Part shown: positions 7,497-14,443 of the stretch, in pieces
Layout: the number at the start of each line of letters is the position of its first letter
Position numbering within the stretch: position 1 is the stretch's first letter
Source of the DNA: an uncultured Lachnospiraceae bacterium
Lineage (GTDB): Bacteria > Bacillota > Clostridia > Lachnospirales > Lachnospiraceae
NCBI GenBank assembly: GCA_910584725.1
Contig: CAJUBE010000014.1
Coordinates: 1 to 64,000 of the forward strand
Reading direction: 5' to 3'
DNA length: 64,000 bases
The notes under the pieces: generated by a model
Seen by the model: the letters and a program-made list of their open reading frames with translations, nothing else
What the model was told of the DNA's origin: nothing
Databases searched by the model: none
Made by a program: the position numbers and the translations under genes

Positions 7497-7600
7497 GGAG
7501 AATGCCCGTACTTTTGACATTCTCCTGTGTGAGAAAAGTCTGCATAGCTGACTTTGCGAAACAGCCTCTGCTGTGAGCGGCTAGAAGTACTTCTCGCACT
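7497..7600. repeat. Inverted repeat copy right of pepD
   Basis: GGAGAATG/CATTCTCC (7497-7504 with 7518-7525), then CTGTGTGA, AACAGCCTCTGCTGT and TAGAAGTACTTCTCGCACT. In the same order, the reverse complement of 5908-6001 reads GGAGAATGCC, CATTCTCCTGAGTGA, ACAGCCGCTGCTGT and TAGAAGTTCTTTTCACT. The two are clearly related, diverged copies. Confidence 0.55.
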
Positions 7601-7635
7601 ATGAAAAGAAAGGACACAGCGTATACGCCATGCCC
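7601..7635 (-). terminator. Terminator of the infC-rpmI-rplT operon
   Basis: On the minus strand GGGCA-TG-GCGTATACGC-TG-TGTCC is followed by TTTCTTTT, about 10 nt after the rplT stop. Confidence 0.65.
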
Positions 7636-7645
7636 TCATTTTTAT

Positions 7646-8002
7646 TTATTTCAAATTTGCCTTTGCAAGCTCCGCCAGCGTGGTAAAACCTGCCGCGTCA
7701 TTGACTGCCATCTCCGCAAGCATCTTTCTGTTCATATCAACACCCGCATTCTTCAGGCCGTACATAAATCTGCTGTAGGACAGACCGTTCATTCTTGCCG
7801 CCGCGTTGATACGCGCGATCCAGAGCTGTCTGAACTGACGCTTTCTCTCTTTTCTGCCGGCATAGGATGAAGCCAGCGCCCTCATCACGGACTGCTTTGC
7901 CACTCTATACTGTTTGGACCTCGCGCCTCTGTAACCCTTCGCGAGCTTTAACACTCTGTTATGTTTCTTTTTGGCGTTCATACCGCCCTTTATTCTTGCC
8001 AT
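7646..8002 (-). CDS. rplT: 50S ribosomal protein L20
   Basis: 118 residues, the normal length. It opens MARIKGGMNAKKKHNRVLK and contains KLAKGYRGARSKQYR and RKRQFRQLWIARINAAAR, all standard L20 blocks. It binds 23S rRNA early in large-subunit assembly. In Firmicutes L20 also represses its own operon by binding the infC leader, and the long leader here fits that. It is last in infC-rpmI-rplT, 44 nt after rpmI, with AGGAGG before the ATG. Confidence 0.98.
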   Translation of the reverse strand: MARIKGGMNAKKKHNRVLKLAKGYRGARSKQYRVAKQSVMRALASSYAGRKERKRQFRQLWIARINAAARMNGLSYSRFMYGLKNAGVDMNRKMLAEMAVNDAAGFTTLAELAKANLK

Positions 8003-8046
8003 GTCTTTTCCCTCCTAAATTTCAAACTCCCTCGTCCATGCCTGTC

Positions 8047-8244
8047 TTACAGATAAGGCAGAATCTTTTTCATATTCTTTACATTCGCCTTATCGGTCAT
8101 CGTCGGCTTTCTGAGATTTCTCTTGTTCTTCGTCGTCTTCTTGGTCAAGATATGGCGCTTATACGCTTTATTTCTCTTTAATTTACCCGTTCCGGTCACC
8201 TTGAAACGTTTTGCAGCAGCTCTGCTGGTTTTCATTTTCGGCAT
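8047..8244 (-). CDS. rpmI: 50S ribosomal protein L35
   Basis: 65 residues, very basic: MPKMKTSRAAAKRFKVTG at the start and KRHILTKKTTKNKRNLR in the middle are diagnostic of L35. It is the middle gene of the infC-rpmI-rplT operon, with RBS AGGAGG. Spacing is 74 nt to infC and 44 nt to rplT. Confidence 0.98.
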   Translation of the reverse strand: MPKMKTSRAAAKRFKVTGTGKLKRNKAYKRHILTKKTTKNKRNLRKPTMTDKANVKNMKKILPYL

Positions 8245-8318
8245 TTTACTGTTCCTCCTGTATTTTTATTTCTGTTACGAGATATCAACCCGGGATATCA
8301 TTTATTTTAACTGAGCGA

Positions 8319-8825
8319 TTACCGCTTTTCAGCTAAAAACATAGTCATGCTTCTGCCTTCCACCTTGGGTGCCTTATCCATCACCGCGATATCGGAAAGC
8401 GCCTCCGCAAAGTCGTCCAGAATATGCTTACTTGTATTCATATGAGCCATCTCACGGCCGCGGAAACGAAGGGTAACTTTCACCCTGTCACCCTTGCTGA
8501 TAAACTTTCTGGCCGCATTCACTTTCGTATTCAAATCGTTGGTATCAATATTGGGCGAAAGACGGATCTCCTTAATCTCAACAATCTTCTGCTTTTTCTT
8601 CGCTTCCTTGTCTTTTCTGGCCTGTTCGTACTTAAACTTGCCGTAATCCACAATCTTGCAGACAGGAGGCTTCGCCGTAGGCGCAATCTTCACCAGATCC
8701 ACTCCCGCTTCCTCCGCAAGCCGCATCGCCTCTTTCGTCGGCATAACACCGAGCTGTTCGCCATCTGCACCAATCACTCGTACTTCTCTGTCTCTGATCT
8801 GCTCATTGATAAATAAGTCGCTAAT
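8319..8825 (-). CDS. infC: Translation initiation factor IF-3, AUU start
   Basis: 168 residues from an ATT start codon at 8825. Reading from there gives ISDLFINEQIRDREVRVIG, the conserved IF-3 N-terminus. GGGAGGG sits 7 nt upstream, and no ATG, GTG or TTG lies in frame early enough. The GTG at 8777 would remove 16 conserved residues. Later blocks: AKPPVCKIVDYGKFKYEQ (linker) and KVTLRFRGREMAH. IF-3 guards start-codon choice, and an AUU start lets it repress its own translation, as in E. coli. It is first in its operon, behind a ~300-nt leader with an attenuator-like hairpin and an inserted palindromic repeat. Confidence 0.93.
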   Translation of the reverse strand: MSDLFINEQIRDREVRVIGADGEQLGVMPTKEAMRLAEEAGVDLVKIAPTAKPPVCKIVDYGKFKYEQARKDKEAKKKQKIVEIKEIRLSPNIDTNDLNTKVNAARKFISKGDRVKVTLRFRGREMAHMNTSKHILDDFAEALSDIAVMDKAPKVEGRSMTMFLAEKR

Positions 8826-8858
8826 TGTTTTACCCTCCCATAATGAAACTATCTGCTC

Positions 8859-8974
8859 ATAAGCAGACTCGAAATGCTTCGCATTTCTCGTTCGCGTTGC
8901 TCGTCATAAAACGTCACAGACAGTCTCACCTGCAAGCATGCTGCCTGTCTCGGCCGCTTTCTGACTCTGCTTAT
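8859..8974. repeat. MITE-like palindromic element, copy A (in the infC leader)
   Basis: 116 bp beginning ATAAGCAGACTC and ending GACTCTGCTTAT, so the ends are inverted repeats. Inside are GAAATGCTTCGCATTTC (hairpin) and CAGACAGTCT...GCCTGTCTCGGCCGCTTTC. Its left ~35 bp and right ~55 bp match copy B at 9192-9358. It lies within the transcribed leader of infC. Confidence 0.65.
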
Positions 8975-8980
8975 TCGCAC

Positions 8981-9013
8981 AAAAAAGCGGACAGCCTCGC
9001 TATCCACCCGCTC
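8981..9013 (-). terminator. infC: Attenuator-like hairpin in the infC leader
   Basis: On the minus strand AGCGGG-TG...TGTCCGCT is followed at once by TTTTTTG, about 125 nt after the promoter and 155 nt before infC. A terminator in this position matches the L20-controlled attenuator known in Bacillus infC leaders. Whether L20 binds here cannot be read from sequence. Confidence 0.5.
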
Positions 9014-9136
9014 ACAAATGCCTAATCAAATCTGCGCCTGACGACGCAAAACAGGCTATGAACGCTTGCGAACTGAAAACGTTGCAAGGTGAGAGCGGAT
9101 GCTCTGCTTGGTTGTCTGTGCTCTCGCACATTTGAA

Positions 9137-9166
9137 ACTATAGCACACGATGCAGGTATATGTCAA
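9137..9166 (-). promoter_or_regulatory. Promoter of infC-rpmI-rplT
   Basis: TTGACA at 9161-9166, an 18-bp spacer and TATAGT at 9137-9142, minus strand. The transcript would carry a leader of about 300 nt before infC. Confidence 0.8.
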
Positions 9167-9191
9167 CATCTTTTTTTGTTGCCGTTACCGT

Positions 9192-9358
9192 ATAAGCAGA
9201 GTCGAAATGCTTCGCATTTCTCACTCGCGGTCTCCGTTCCACTCCGGTCCGCGCAAAGCAGACGTCCCCCGGACGTCTTGCGTCTCGCCGTAAATCGTCA
9301 CAGACAGTCTTGCATGCAAGCATGCAGCCTGTCTCGGCCGCTTTCCGTCTCTGCTTAT
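9192..9358. repeat. MITE-like palindromic element, copy B
   Basis: 167 bp, ATAAGCAGAGTC at the left end and CTCTGCTTAT at the right. It shares both ends and the CGTCACAGACAGTCT/GCCTGTCTCGGCCGC block with copy A and has about 50 extra bp in the middle. It lies between the infC promoter and the gene at 9480. Confidence 0.65.
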
Positions 9359-9369
9359 ACGCGCACAAC

Positions 9370-9397
9370 GTGGGCCGGTCTCGAAAGGCCGGCCCAC
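9370..9397 (-). terminator. Strong hairpin after the secreted protein gene
   Basis: GTGGGCCGG / CCGGCCCAC, a perfect 9-bp GC-rich stem with a 10-nt loop, ending 83 nt downstream of the gene at 9480. No T-run follows, so termination is uncertain. Confidence 0.4.
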
Positions 9398-9479
9398 ATA
9401 TCCACACTTGTCATCAATATTATAATATTATGAACAATTCTTCGTCCCGCGGCCGCGAGACATTATTTCTGCCGTCTGA

Positions 9480-10004
9480 TTACTTGATCACCGTATAGAG
9501 ACCCTGAGAATCAAACTTGATGGTAACAGTGTTCTCAGCTACTGCTACAACGTCAACTGCTACCCACTCGCCCTTTACGCACTTGAACACGGAAACAGCG
9601 TCGCCTGCAGCAACACCTTCGATGGTCAGTGCAACCTGAGCGTCAACAAGGTTAACGCCGGGTGCGGAAAGCTGGGAAACTGCCAGCATGGTGCCGCCAA
9701 CCTCAGCTGCCTTATGCTGTGCATATCTTACTGCTGTTACGTCTGCCTTATCTACAACACAGGTAGCGTTGGTCTCTTTGCCCTCTGTTACCAGATTGCT
9801 TGCAGAAGCGATAGCGGGGAGATCACGAACGCCGTCCATCTCGGAAACTGCGTTGGAAGTATACTCAGGAAGAGACTTCTCTGCAACATTGGACAGAGTG
9901 TCAAATCTGCTGTACTCTTTCTCCGGTACTACAGTCTCGGCTGCACATACAGTTGTAGAGAAAGTAAGCGCAAGCGCAAAGCTTAATGCTAAAAATTTCT
10001 TCAT
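9480..10004 (-). CDS. Secreted hypothetical protein, tandem paralogue 1
   Basis: Not recognised. It has 174 residues with a clear Sec signal peptide (MKKFLALSFALALTFSTT, cleavage after CAA or VCAA). The mature part is about 150 residues, acidic, with SLPEYTSNAVSEMDGVRD shared almost unchanged with the paralogue at 10230-10754, and a C-terminal half of short alternating hydrophobic strands (VALTIEGVAAGDAVSVFKC) suggesting a beta domain. Two Cys remain in the mature protein, at similar places in both copies. It has its own promoter and AAGGAGG site, and a leader hairpin like that of the paralogue. An exported small protein of unknown role. Confidence 0.75.
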   Translation of the reverse strand: MKKFLALSFALALTFSTTVCAAETVVPEKEYSRFDTLSNVAEKSLPEYTSNAVSEMDGVRDLPAIASASNLVTEGKETNATCVVDKADVTAVRYAQHKAAEVGGTMLAVSQLSAPGVNLVDAQVALTIEGVAAGDAVSVFKCVKGEWVAVDVVAVAENTVTIKFDSQGLYTVIK

Positions 10005-10039
10005 TTCTTAAATCCTCCTTCATTTTCAAGTGTGGTGTA

Positions 10040-10061
10040 TATCAACACAGACGTGTCGATA
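10040..10061 (-). promoter_or_regulatory. Conserved 5'UTR hairpin of paralogue 1
   Basis: TATCGACA / TGTTGATA with a 6-nt loop, in the leader of the gene at 9480. It is followed by the same CTTGAAAATGAAGGAGG ribosome binding segment as in paralogue 2. One stem pair is A-T here and G-C in paralogue 2, and another is G-T here and A-T there, so pairing is conserved through base changes. Confidence 0.55.
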
Positions 10062-10105
10062 TTCATAAATTATGTAAGGTCAAATCTCTTATGGCCTCAT
10101 GTAAG

Positions 10106-10134
10106 ATTGTAAATTTTACCATTCCCGTTGTCAA
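10106..10134 (-). promoter_or_regulatory. Promoter of secreted paralogue 1
   Basis: TTGACA, a 17-bp spacer and TACAAT, minus strand. The same boxes and spacing occur at 10856-10884. Confidence 0.85.
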
Positions 10135-10160
10135 TAGCATTTTTTTATAAAAAAATGTTC

Positions 10161-10190
10161 AAAAAGTGAGCCGGTCTTTACAGACCGGCC
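10161..10190 (-). terminator. Terminator of secreted paralogue 2
   Basis: GCCGGTCT/AGACCGGC stem with a TTAC-type loop, followed on the minus strand by CACTTTTTG. It lies 40 nt after the stop of the gene at 10230. Confidence 0.75.
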
Positions 10191-10229
10191 CAATCTTGCG
10201 CACTTATCTTATATTATGAGCGATGTCGA

Positions 10230-10754
10230 TTATTTGATAAAAGTGTAGATGCCTTTACCGGGGAACTCAATCGTAACGCTGTCATCAGCTACCGCCGTCA
10301 CATTGACTGCTTCCCACTCGCCTTTTACACATCTGTGAGCGGTAACAGCATCGCCCGCCTTTACGCCTTCGACTCTGAGCGCAACCTGCGCGTTCTCGAG
10401 ATGCACGCCGGGAGCGGAGAGTTCTACAACTGTCAGCATGGTGCTGCCTGTCTCGGCCGCCTTGTGCTGTGCATATCTGACCGCGTTCACGTCTACCTTG
10501 TCTACGACACAGGTAGCGTTGCTCTCTCTGCCCTCTGTTACCATGTCGCTGCCGGAAGCAATCTTCGCCTGGTCACGAACGCCGTCCATCTCGGAAACTG
10601 CGTTGGAAGTGTACTCAGGAAGAGACTTCTGCGCGCCGTCAGCCAGCGTGTCAAGTCTGCTGAAATCTTTCTCTGGTACTACGGTCTCGGCCGCGCATAC
10701 GGTAGTAGAGAACGTGAGCGCCAGCGCAAAACTTAATGCTAAAATTTTTTTCAT
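10230..10754 (-). CDS. Secreted hypothetical protein, tandem paralogue 2
   Basis: A 174-residue sister of the protein at 9480-10004, estimated by eye at about two thirds identical and equal in length. It has the same signal peptide (MKKILALSFALALTFSTT) and the same SLPEYTSNAVSEMDGVRD block. Differences cluster in DVNAVRYAQHKAAETGSTM and in the C-terminal strands. Promoter, leader hairpin and ribosome binding site are all duplicated with the gene, so the whole transcription unit was copied. Each copy ends in its own hairpin. The function is unknown; strong promoters and ribosome binding sites suggest abundant export. Confidence 0.75.
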   Translation of the reverse strand: MKKILALSFALALTFSTTVCAAETVVPEKDFSRLDTLADGAQKSLPEYTSNAVSEMDGVRDQAKIASGSDMVTEGRESNATCVVDKVDVNAVRYAQHKAAETGSTMLTVVELSAPGVHLENAQVALRVEGVKAGDAVTAHRCVKGEWEAVNVTAVADDSVTIEFPGKGIYTFIK

Positions 10755-10789
10755 TTCCTTAATCCTCCTTCATTTTCAAGCGTGGTGAA

Positions 10790-10811
10790 TATCAGCACAG
10801 AGATGCTGATA
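10790..10811 (-). promoter_or_regulatory. Conserved 5'UTR hairpin of paralogue 2
   Basis: TATCAGCA / TGCTGATA with a 6-nt loop, at the same distance from AAGGAGG as the hairpin at 10040-10061, with compensating base changes. Confidence 0.55.
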
Positions 10812-10855
10812 GTTATAAAATATGCAGGGCAAAATTTTTTATGACCCTACAAAAG

Positions 10856-10884
10856 ATTGTAATTTTTGCCTTCACCGCTGTCAA
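10856..10884 (-). promoter_or_regulatory. Promoter of secreted paralogue 2
   Basis: TTGACA, a 17-bp spacer and TACAAT on the minus strand. It would give a leader of about 95 nt. Confidence 0.85.
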
Positions 10885-10915
10885 TCGACTTTATCGGAAC
10901 TACCAAAATATGGCA

Positions 10916-11701
10916 TCAAAATACCAGATGAATCGTCTCCGCGCTGGCCTCGTACTCCTCCATCCGGTCATAGTCGGAGGTCTGGGAGTAGGTGATTACA
11001 TAGCTCTTATCCGCATTGATCGCGTATTCCAGCTGGGTGATCTGCGTATCTCCCACCTGATAGTGACACAGAATGCGGAAGGCCGGACAGTTGTCTATTC
11101 TGATGCTCTCAAAGCTGTCGATGGTCACCTCGATATCTTCCCCGTACTCCTTGCGAAAATTTTCCTCCGCCTGCGCCTTAAAGGTTTCCTCCGTCATAAG
11201 CTGCAGCGCCACATCCCTGCCAAGCGCCACATAATATATGGTGGAGGCGTCGATGGGATAACGTCTGGTCACATACATGCCCTCGATATCCTCCGACTCC
11301 GAAAAAGCTTCCGGCAAGGTAAAGCTGCAACCTTTGGTGACAGGCGCGCTCTCCACCACGGAAATGTCCATCTCATTTTCCTGCAACATCTCCTCCGCCA
11401 GCTGGTTTTTCAGGGTTTCATCCATCTCCACCGGAGCCATAAAGCTTCCGTCTGTGACCGGTTCCGCGCCTTCCTCCATATCAGAAGCCTCTTCCTCCTG
11501 TGATTCCCCGGTTTCCGTCTCACCCACTTCTCCTGTTTGCGAAATTTCCGCTTCTTCGTCTGCAGCCCCGGCATCCTCAGACTGCGCCGCCTCCGTTTCG
11601 GAAGCTTCCGCGTTGGTATGTACCGCCTCCCCGTCCCCGCAGCCCACAAAGGCGGCCGAGCATAATGCCATCAGAAGACATTTCACTTTTATTCCGCGCA
11701 T
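10916..11701 (-). CDS. Putative lipoprotein of unknown function
   Basis: 261 residues from the ATG at 11701. CLLMALCSAAFVGCG is a signal sequence with lipobox AFVGC, so the mature Cys is residue 21 or near it. A strongly acidic Glu/Ser/Thr-rich linker follows (about 25-95). The folded part (about 110-261) contains SFTLPEAFSESEDIEGMYVTRRYP-like strands and ends YDRMEEYEASAETIHLVF, which resembles PsbP/Mog1-type alpha-beta domains found in Clostridia lipoproteins. Translation from an upstream ATG at 11764 is possible, but it would bury the lipobox. It would sit on the outer face of the membrane. No ligand is suggested by the sequence. Confidence 0.75.
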   Translation of the reverse strand: MRGIKVKCLLMALCSAAFVGCGDGEAVHTNAEASETEAAQSEDAGAADEEAEISQTGEVGETETGESQEEEASDMEEGAEPVTDGSFMAPVEMDETLKNQLAEEMLQENEMDISVVESAPVTKGCSFTLPEAFSESEDIEGMYVTRRYPIDASTIYYVALGRDVALQLMTEETFKAQAEENFRKEYGEDIEVTIDSFESIRIDNCPAFRILCHYQVGDTQITQLEYAINADKSYVITYSQTSDYDRMEEYEASAETIHLVF

Positions 11702-11764
11702 ATTCCTACTTGCCTTTCCCTTTTCGTCAGAGGACGCAAGCCAAACGGCCTGCGTCCAACACAT

Positions 11765-11981
11765 TCATTGTAATATAAAAACACAAAACTGGCAACGCCA
11801 TATTATGCGTTCTGCCGAAACATGTGCACTGAATAGTTACAATTCGCACCCACGCCAGCTTTCGTACTGATTTACGATTATTCAGTGTGAATTGCAACGG
11901 TGAATGCACCGGCGCTGGCTCCGACACCATGCAGCAAGTGCATGGTGCGGGTGTAAAAAGTATCGCTGAATATACTTCCGC
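11765..11981. other. Gene-free interval with one strong hairpin
   Basis: The only clear structure is GCACCATGCA / TGCATGGTGT (about 11927-11951), downstream of the DUF1540 gene on the minus strand and without a T-run. There is also an imperfect repeat of GTGxGAATTGxAAC in both orientations (about 11835-11850 and 11887-11900). No gene seen. Confidence 0.4.
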
Positions 11982-12296
11982 TTACGCCTCCTTGAAGGTC
12001 GCACACTGGGTCTGTCTGCAGTCACACGCGCCGCAGCCTCTGATATCCACGTGCTCTGCATGGCATTTGTAGTTAGAATTGTACACACACTTTTCCGCCT
12101 CGCAGTCGATGCTGATCGTGCGGCAGGGATGCTCCAGCGAACTTACATAAGAATCATCACGTCTCTGGGAAAAGCTCTCGCAGCAGGTACCGTCACAGTC
12201 GCAGGCATGACTGCCTCCCACCATGATATCGCCCTTGCAGCAATAATTCTCCTGATTGTAACTACAATTCTCCACGCCACATTTCAATTCCGCCAT
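11982..12296 (-). CDS. DUF1540 protein, two Cys-rich repeats
   Basis: 104 residues from the ATG at 12296, preceded by AGGTGGAG. Two DUF1540 units: LKCGVENCSYNQENYCC with HACDCDGTCCESF at the N-terminus, and IDCEAEKCVYNSNYKC with CGACDCRQTQCATF at the C-terminus. The paired Cys clusters suggest metal binding. DUF1540 proteins are common in spore-forming Clostridia, sometimes linked to spores; their function is unknown. It is alone on the minus strand between the lipoprotein and the glycosyltransferase. Confidence 0.88.
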   Translation of the reverse strand: MAELKCGVENCSYNQENYCCKGDIMVGGSHACDCDGTCCESFSQRRDDSYVSSLEHPCRTISIDCEAEKCVYNSNYKCHAEHVDIRGCGACDCRQTQCATFKEA

Positions 12297-12409
12297 AATA
12301 CTCCACCTTTCTGCGCACCTTTTCCAGTGTATCAGACAAACCGCATCCCGTGCGCCCTGACGCAATTTGTCACATTCTATATTTCTATCATGGAGTATTA
12401 TTTCCGTTG

Positions 12410-14359
12410 TTATGAAATTTTATACAAATTAAACCAGTACCGTTCCAGCAAAAAACTCCCCCGCTCTTCCACCTCAAGTCCAGCCGCGCGCCACTCGGCC
12501 GCGATATCCTCACGGCTGTTAAAACTGCCGATAAACCAGACGCTGCTCTCCGTGCCTTCCGTCCGGGTCTTTGCGAGCATCTTTCGAATCTCTTCCGCAT
12601 CCTCCACCGTGCCGCAGGGCGAAGTGATTTCCTGAATCAGCTTTTCCCCCTCCCCGCGCCAGAGATAACGTTCCACCGTCTCCGGCAGATAATAGCCTGT
12701 CACAGCCTGCACCTGGTCGAAATTATAGAGAACGCAGTCCTGCGGGCCGATCAGGGAGAGCGCCGCCTCCGTCTCCGCCATCAGGCGTATTTTATATTCC
12801 TCCTCGCCCATAAAAGCACGGTAATCGCGCAGGCCGACTGCGGCGATCAAAAGCGTAACCGCGATTCCGACTGTCTGCGGGACTGCGTTTCTTCCTATCT
12901 TATATCTGCCTGTATCGCCTCGTTTTCCACCGGATGGCTGCGCACCCGGAACCTGTGGTTTACATAACTCATTTTCTGCAATACCGTCACTAAATCCGCT
13001 GCTCTGTACAGCTTTATGTTTACATAACTCATCATTCGCATCGCCGTCGCCAGGTTTATCGCTCCGCCCTGTCATTGGTTTACATAAAATTTCATTCAGA
13101 CAGAGCGCAAACCCCAGCCAGAAGCACCCTGCCGCGGGGATCATATAGCGGTACACAAAGATGGGACGAATCAGAAATGACGCCGCAAATCCAAACGCCA
13201 CCAGCCCCGCCAGGACACCGACGCCCGCTGTGGCAAGCGCAAACTGCCCCATTCCACAGGCGATATCCGTTGTCCAGGACACCATCCCTCCTTCTTTCCC
13301 CTCTCCGCTTTCGGAATTTTTACCAATTTCACTGTACCCACTGCTTCCTGTTTTTTCCCGCGTTGCCGCTTTTTTTCTCCCATTATAGTAGAGTTTTAGC
13401 GCCCATCGACACCACAAACCGAGATATGCGGCAAACAGAACCACCGCCAGCACCGTATTGAGCCACTCCCTCAAAAAAGCCGGCTTCATCAAAAATTTCA
13501 CACACCCGCCAAGCGACCGCCACGTCAGCGGCAGAATCCAGTAATTCTCGCTGACCGCGCCGAGCTGACCCGCCAGCGCAAAGAGCCAGGGCACATAGCA
13601 GATCACGGATACCGCCACACAGAGAAACCATTCCCTGATGCGCCGCCTGTCCCGAAACCAAAATGCCAGCAGCAGAAACACATAAACCATGACCACCGCC
13701 ACGCAGGCAAAATACTGGGTGTAGGCAGCCGCAAGACCGTAAAACGTAAGTGCCGCGCCGTGAAACCGACGCACCAGTTTTTGCCTCCGCCGGGTTTCCG
13801 TCACCACCGTTTCTGTCCCGCCCGCCGCATCCATGCCATTCTTATCTGAGCTGTTTTTTGAGTTTACATAATTTTCAGTCAATGCGTGGGCGTGCAAAAA
13901 CGCTGCCGTCACGAAAAGCATGGCCCAGCCGTACATCCGCACCTCCACCGTGTAGGCGGAAAGCTGGGGCATTGCCGTCACGCAGAACAAAAACATCCCG
14001 CCCACAAACATGCCGAACCGCTTCCGCATAAGAGTAACCGCATAGAGCAGCAGAATAAAATACGGCAGTATAGACACAAGCTTCGCCGGAATAACCGTTC
14101 CCACCCCCGGCGCTATTAGTTTACATAAATCTACAAAAAACTTGACAATACAATAATACAGCGGCGGATGCACGTCTGCCGCTGTGAGGCGAACCAGTTC
14201 ACCGTAGGAATGCTCCGCCAGACCCACGGTGAACAGCTCGTCGTACCAGATATCATTGCTAAAGCACAACATCACGCTCCTGCCGAGCATGATGAGGCTG
14301 AGTCCGAGTAGGAGAAATCCCGCGATATCCCTGCCCGAACCTTTTTGTTTCTTTTCCAT
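12410..14359 (-). CDS. Integral membrane glycosyltransferase (GT39/ArnT-like)
   Basis: About 649 residues with roughly ten membrane helices. The N-terminal loop SNDIWYDELFTVGLAEHSYGE and AADVHPPLYY carries the Asp-Glu and His-Pro motifs of GT-C enzymes that use polyprenyl-phosphate sugars (PMT/ArnT type). It probably transfers a sugar to a protein or wall polymer at the outer membrane face. The start at MEKKQKGSG (14359) is preferred over an ATG at 14425. Two hydrophilic inserts are odd: one near residue 175-200 (NYVNSKNSSDKNG) and one near 425-485 built of three degenerate 20-residue units (NEILCKP, NDELCKH, NELCKPQ), whose DNA carries GTTTACATAA at an exact 60-bp period. Confidence 0.75.
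   Translation of the reverse strand: MEKKQKGSGRDIAGFLLLGLSLIMLGRSVMLCFSNDIWYDELFTVGLAEHSYGELVRLTAADVHPPLYYCIVKFFVDLCKLIAPGVGTVIPAKLVSILPYFILLLYAVTLMRKRFGMFVGGMFLFCVTAMPQLSAYTVEVRMYGWAMLFVTAAFLHAHALTENYVNSKNSSDKNGMDAAGGTETVVTETRRRQKLVRRFHGAALTFYGLAAAYTQYFACVAVVMVYVFLLLAFWFRDRRRIREWFLCVAVSVICYVPWLFALAGQLGAVSENYWILPLTWRSLGGCVKFLMKPAFLREWLNTVLAVVLFAAYLGLWCRWALKLYYNGRKKAATREKTGSSGYSEIGKNSESGEGKEGGMVSWTTDIACGMGQFALATAGVGVLAGLVAFGFAASFLIRPIFVYRYMIPAAGCFWLGFALCLNEILCKPMTGRSDKPGDGDANDELCKHKAVQSSGFSDGIAENELCKPQVPGAQPSGGKRGDTGRYKIGRNAVPQTVGIAVTLLIAAVGLRDYRAFMGEEEYKIRLMAETEAALSLIGPQDCVLYNFDQVQAVTGYYLPETVERYLWRGEGEKLIQEITSPCGTVEDAEEIRKMLAKTRTEGTESSVWFIGSFNSREDIAAEWRAAGLEVEERGSFLLERYWFNLYKIS
12958..13137. 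repeat. 60-bp period repeat inside the glycosyltransferase gene
   Basis: GTTTACATAA at 12958, 13018 and 13078, the first two extended to GTTTACATAACTCAT. The sequence between is poorly conserved but encodes similar 20-residue linkers (LCKP/LCKH followed by Gly, Ser and Asp). The same 10-mer recurs across the window. Confidence 0.6.
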
Positions 14360-14443
14360 ACATTTCCCTTTATCGTTGCCATACTGTCTGCCTTCACAGA
14401 CATTGGTCCTGCTCAATGCCTCCATTCATTCAGGCACAAGGTT

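Noticed and set aside
7459..7617. Longer PepD N-terminus
   Set aside because: The extra 53 codons lie in repeat DNA; the ribosome binding site and family length support 7458.
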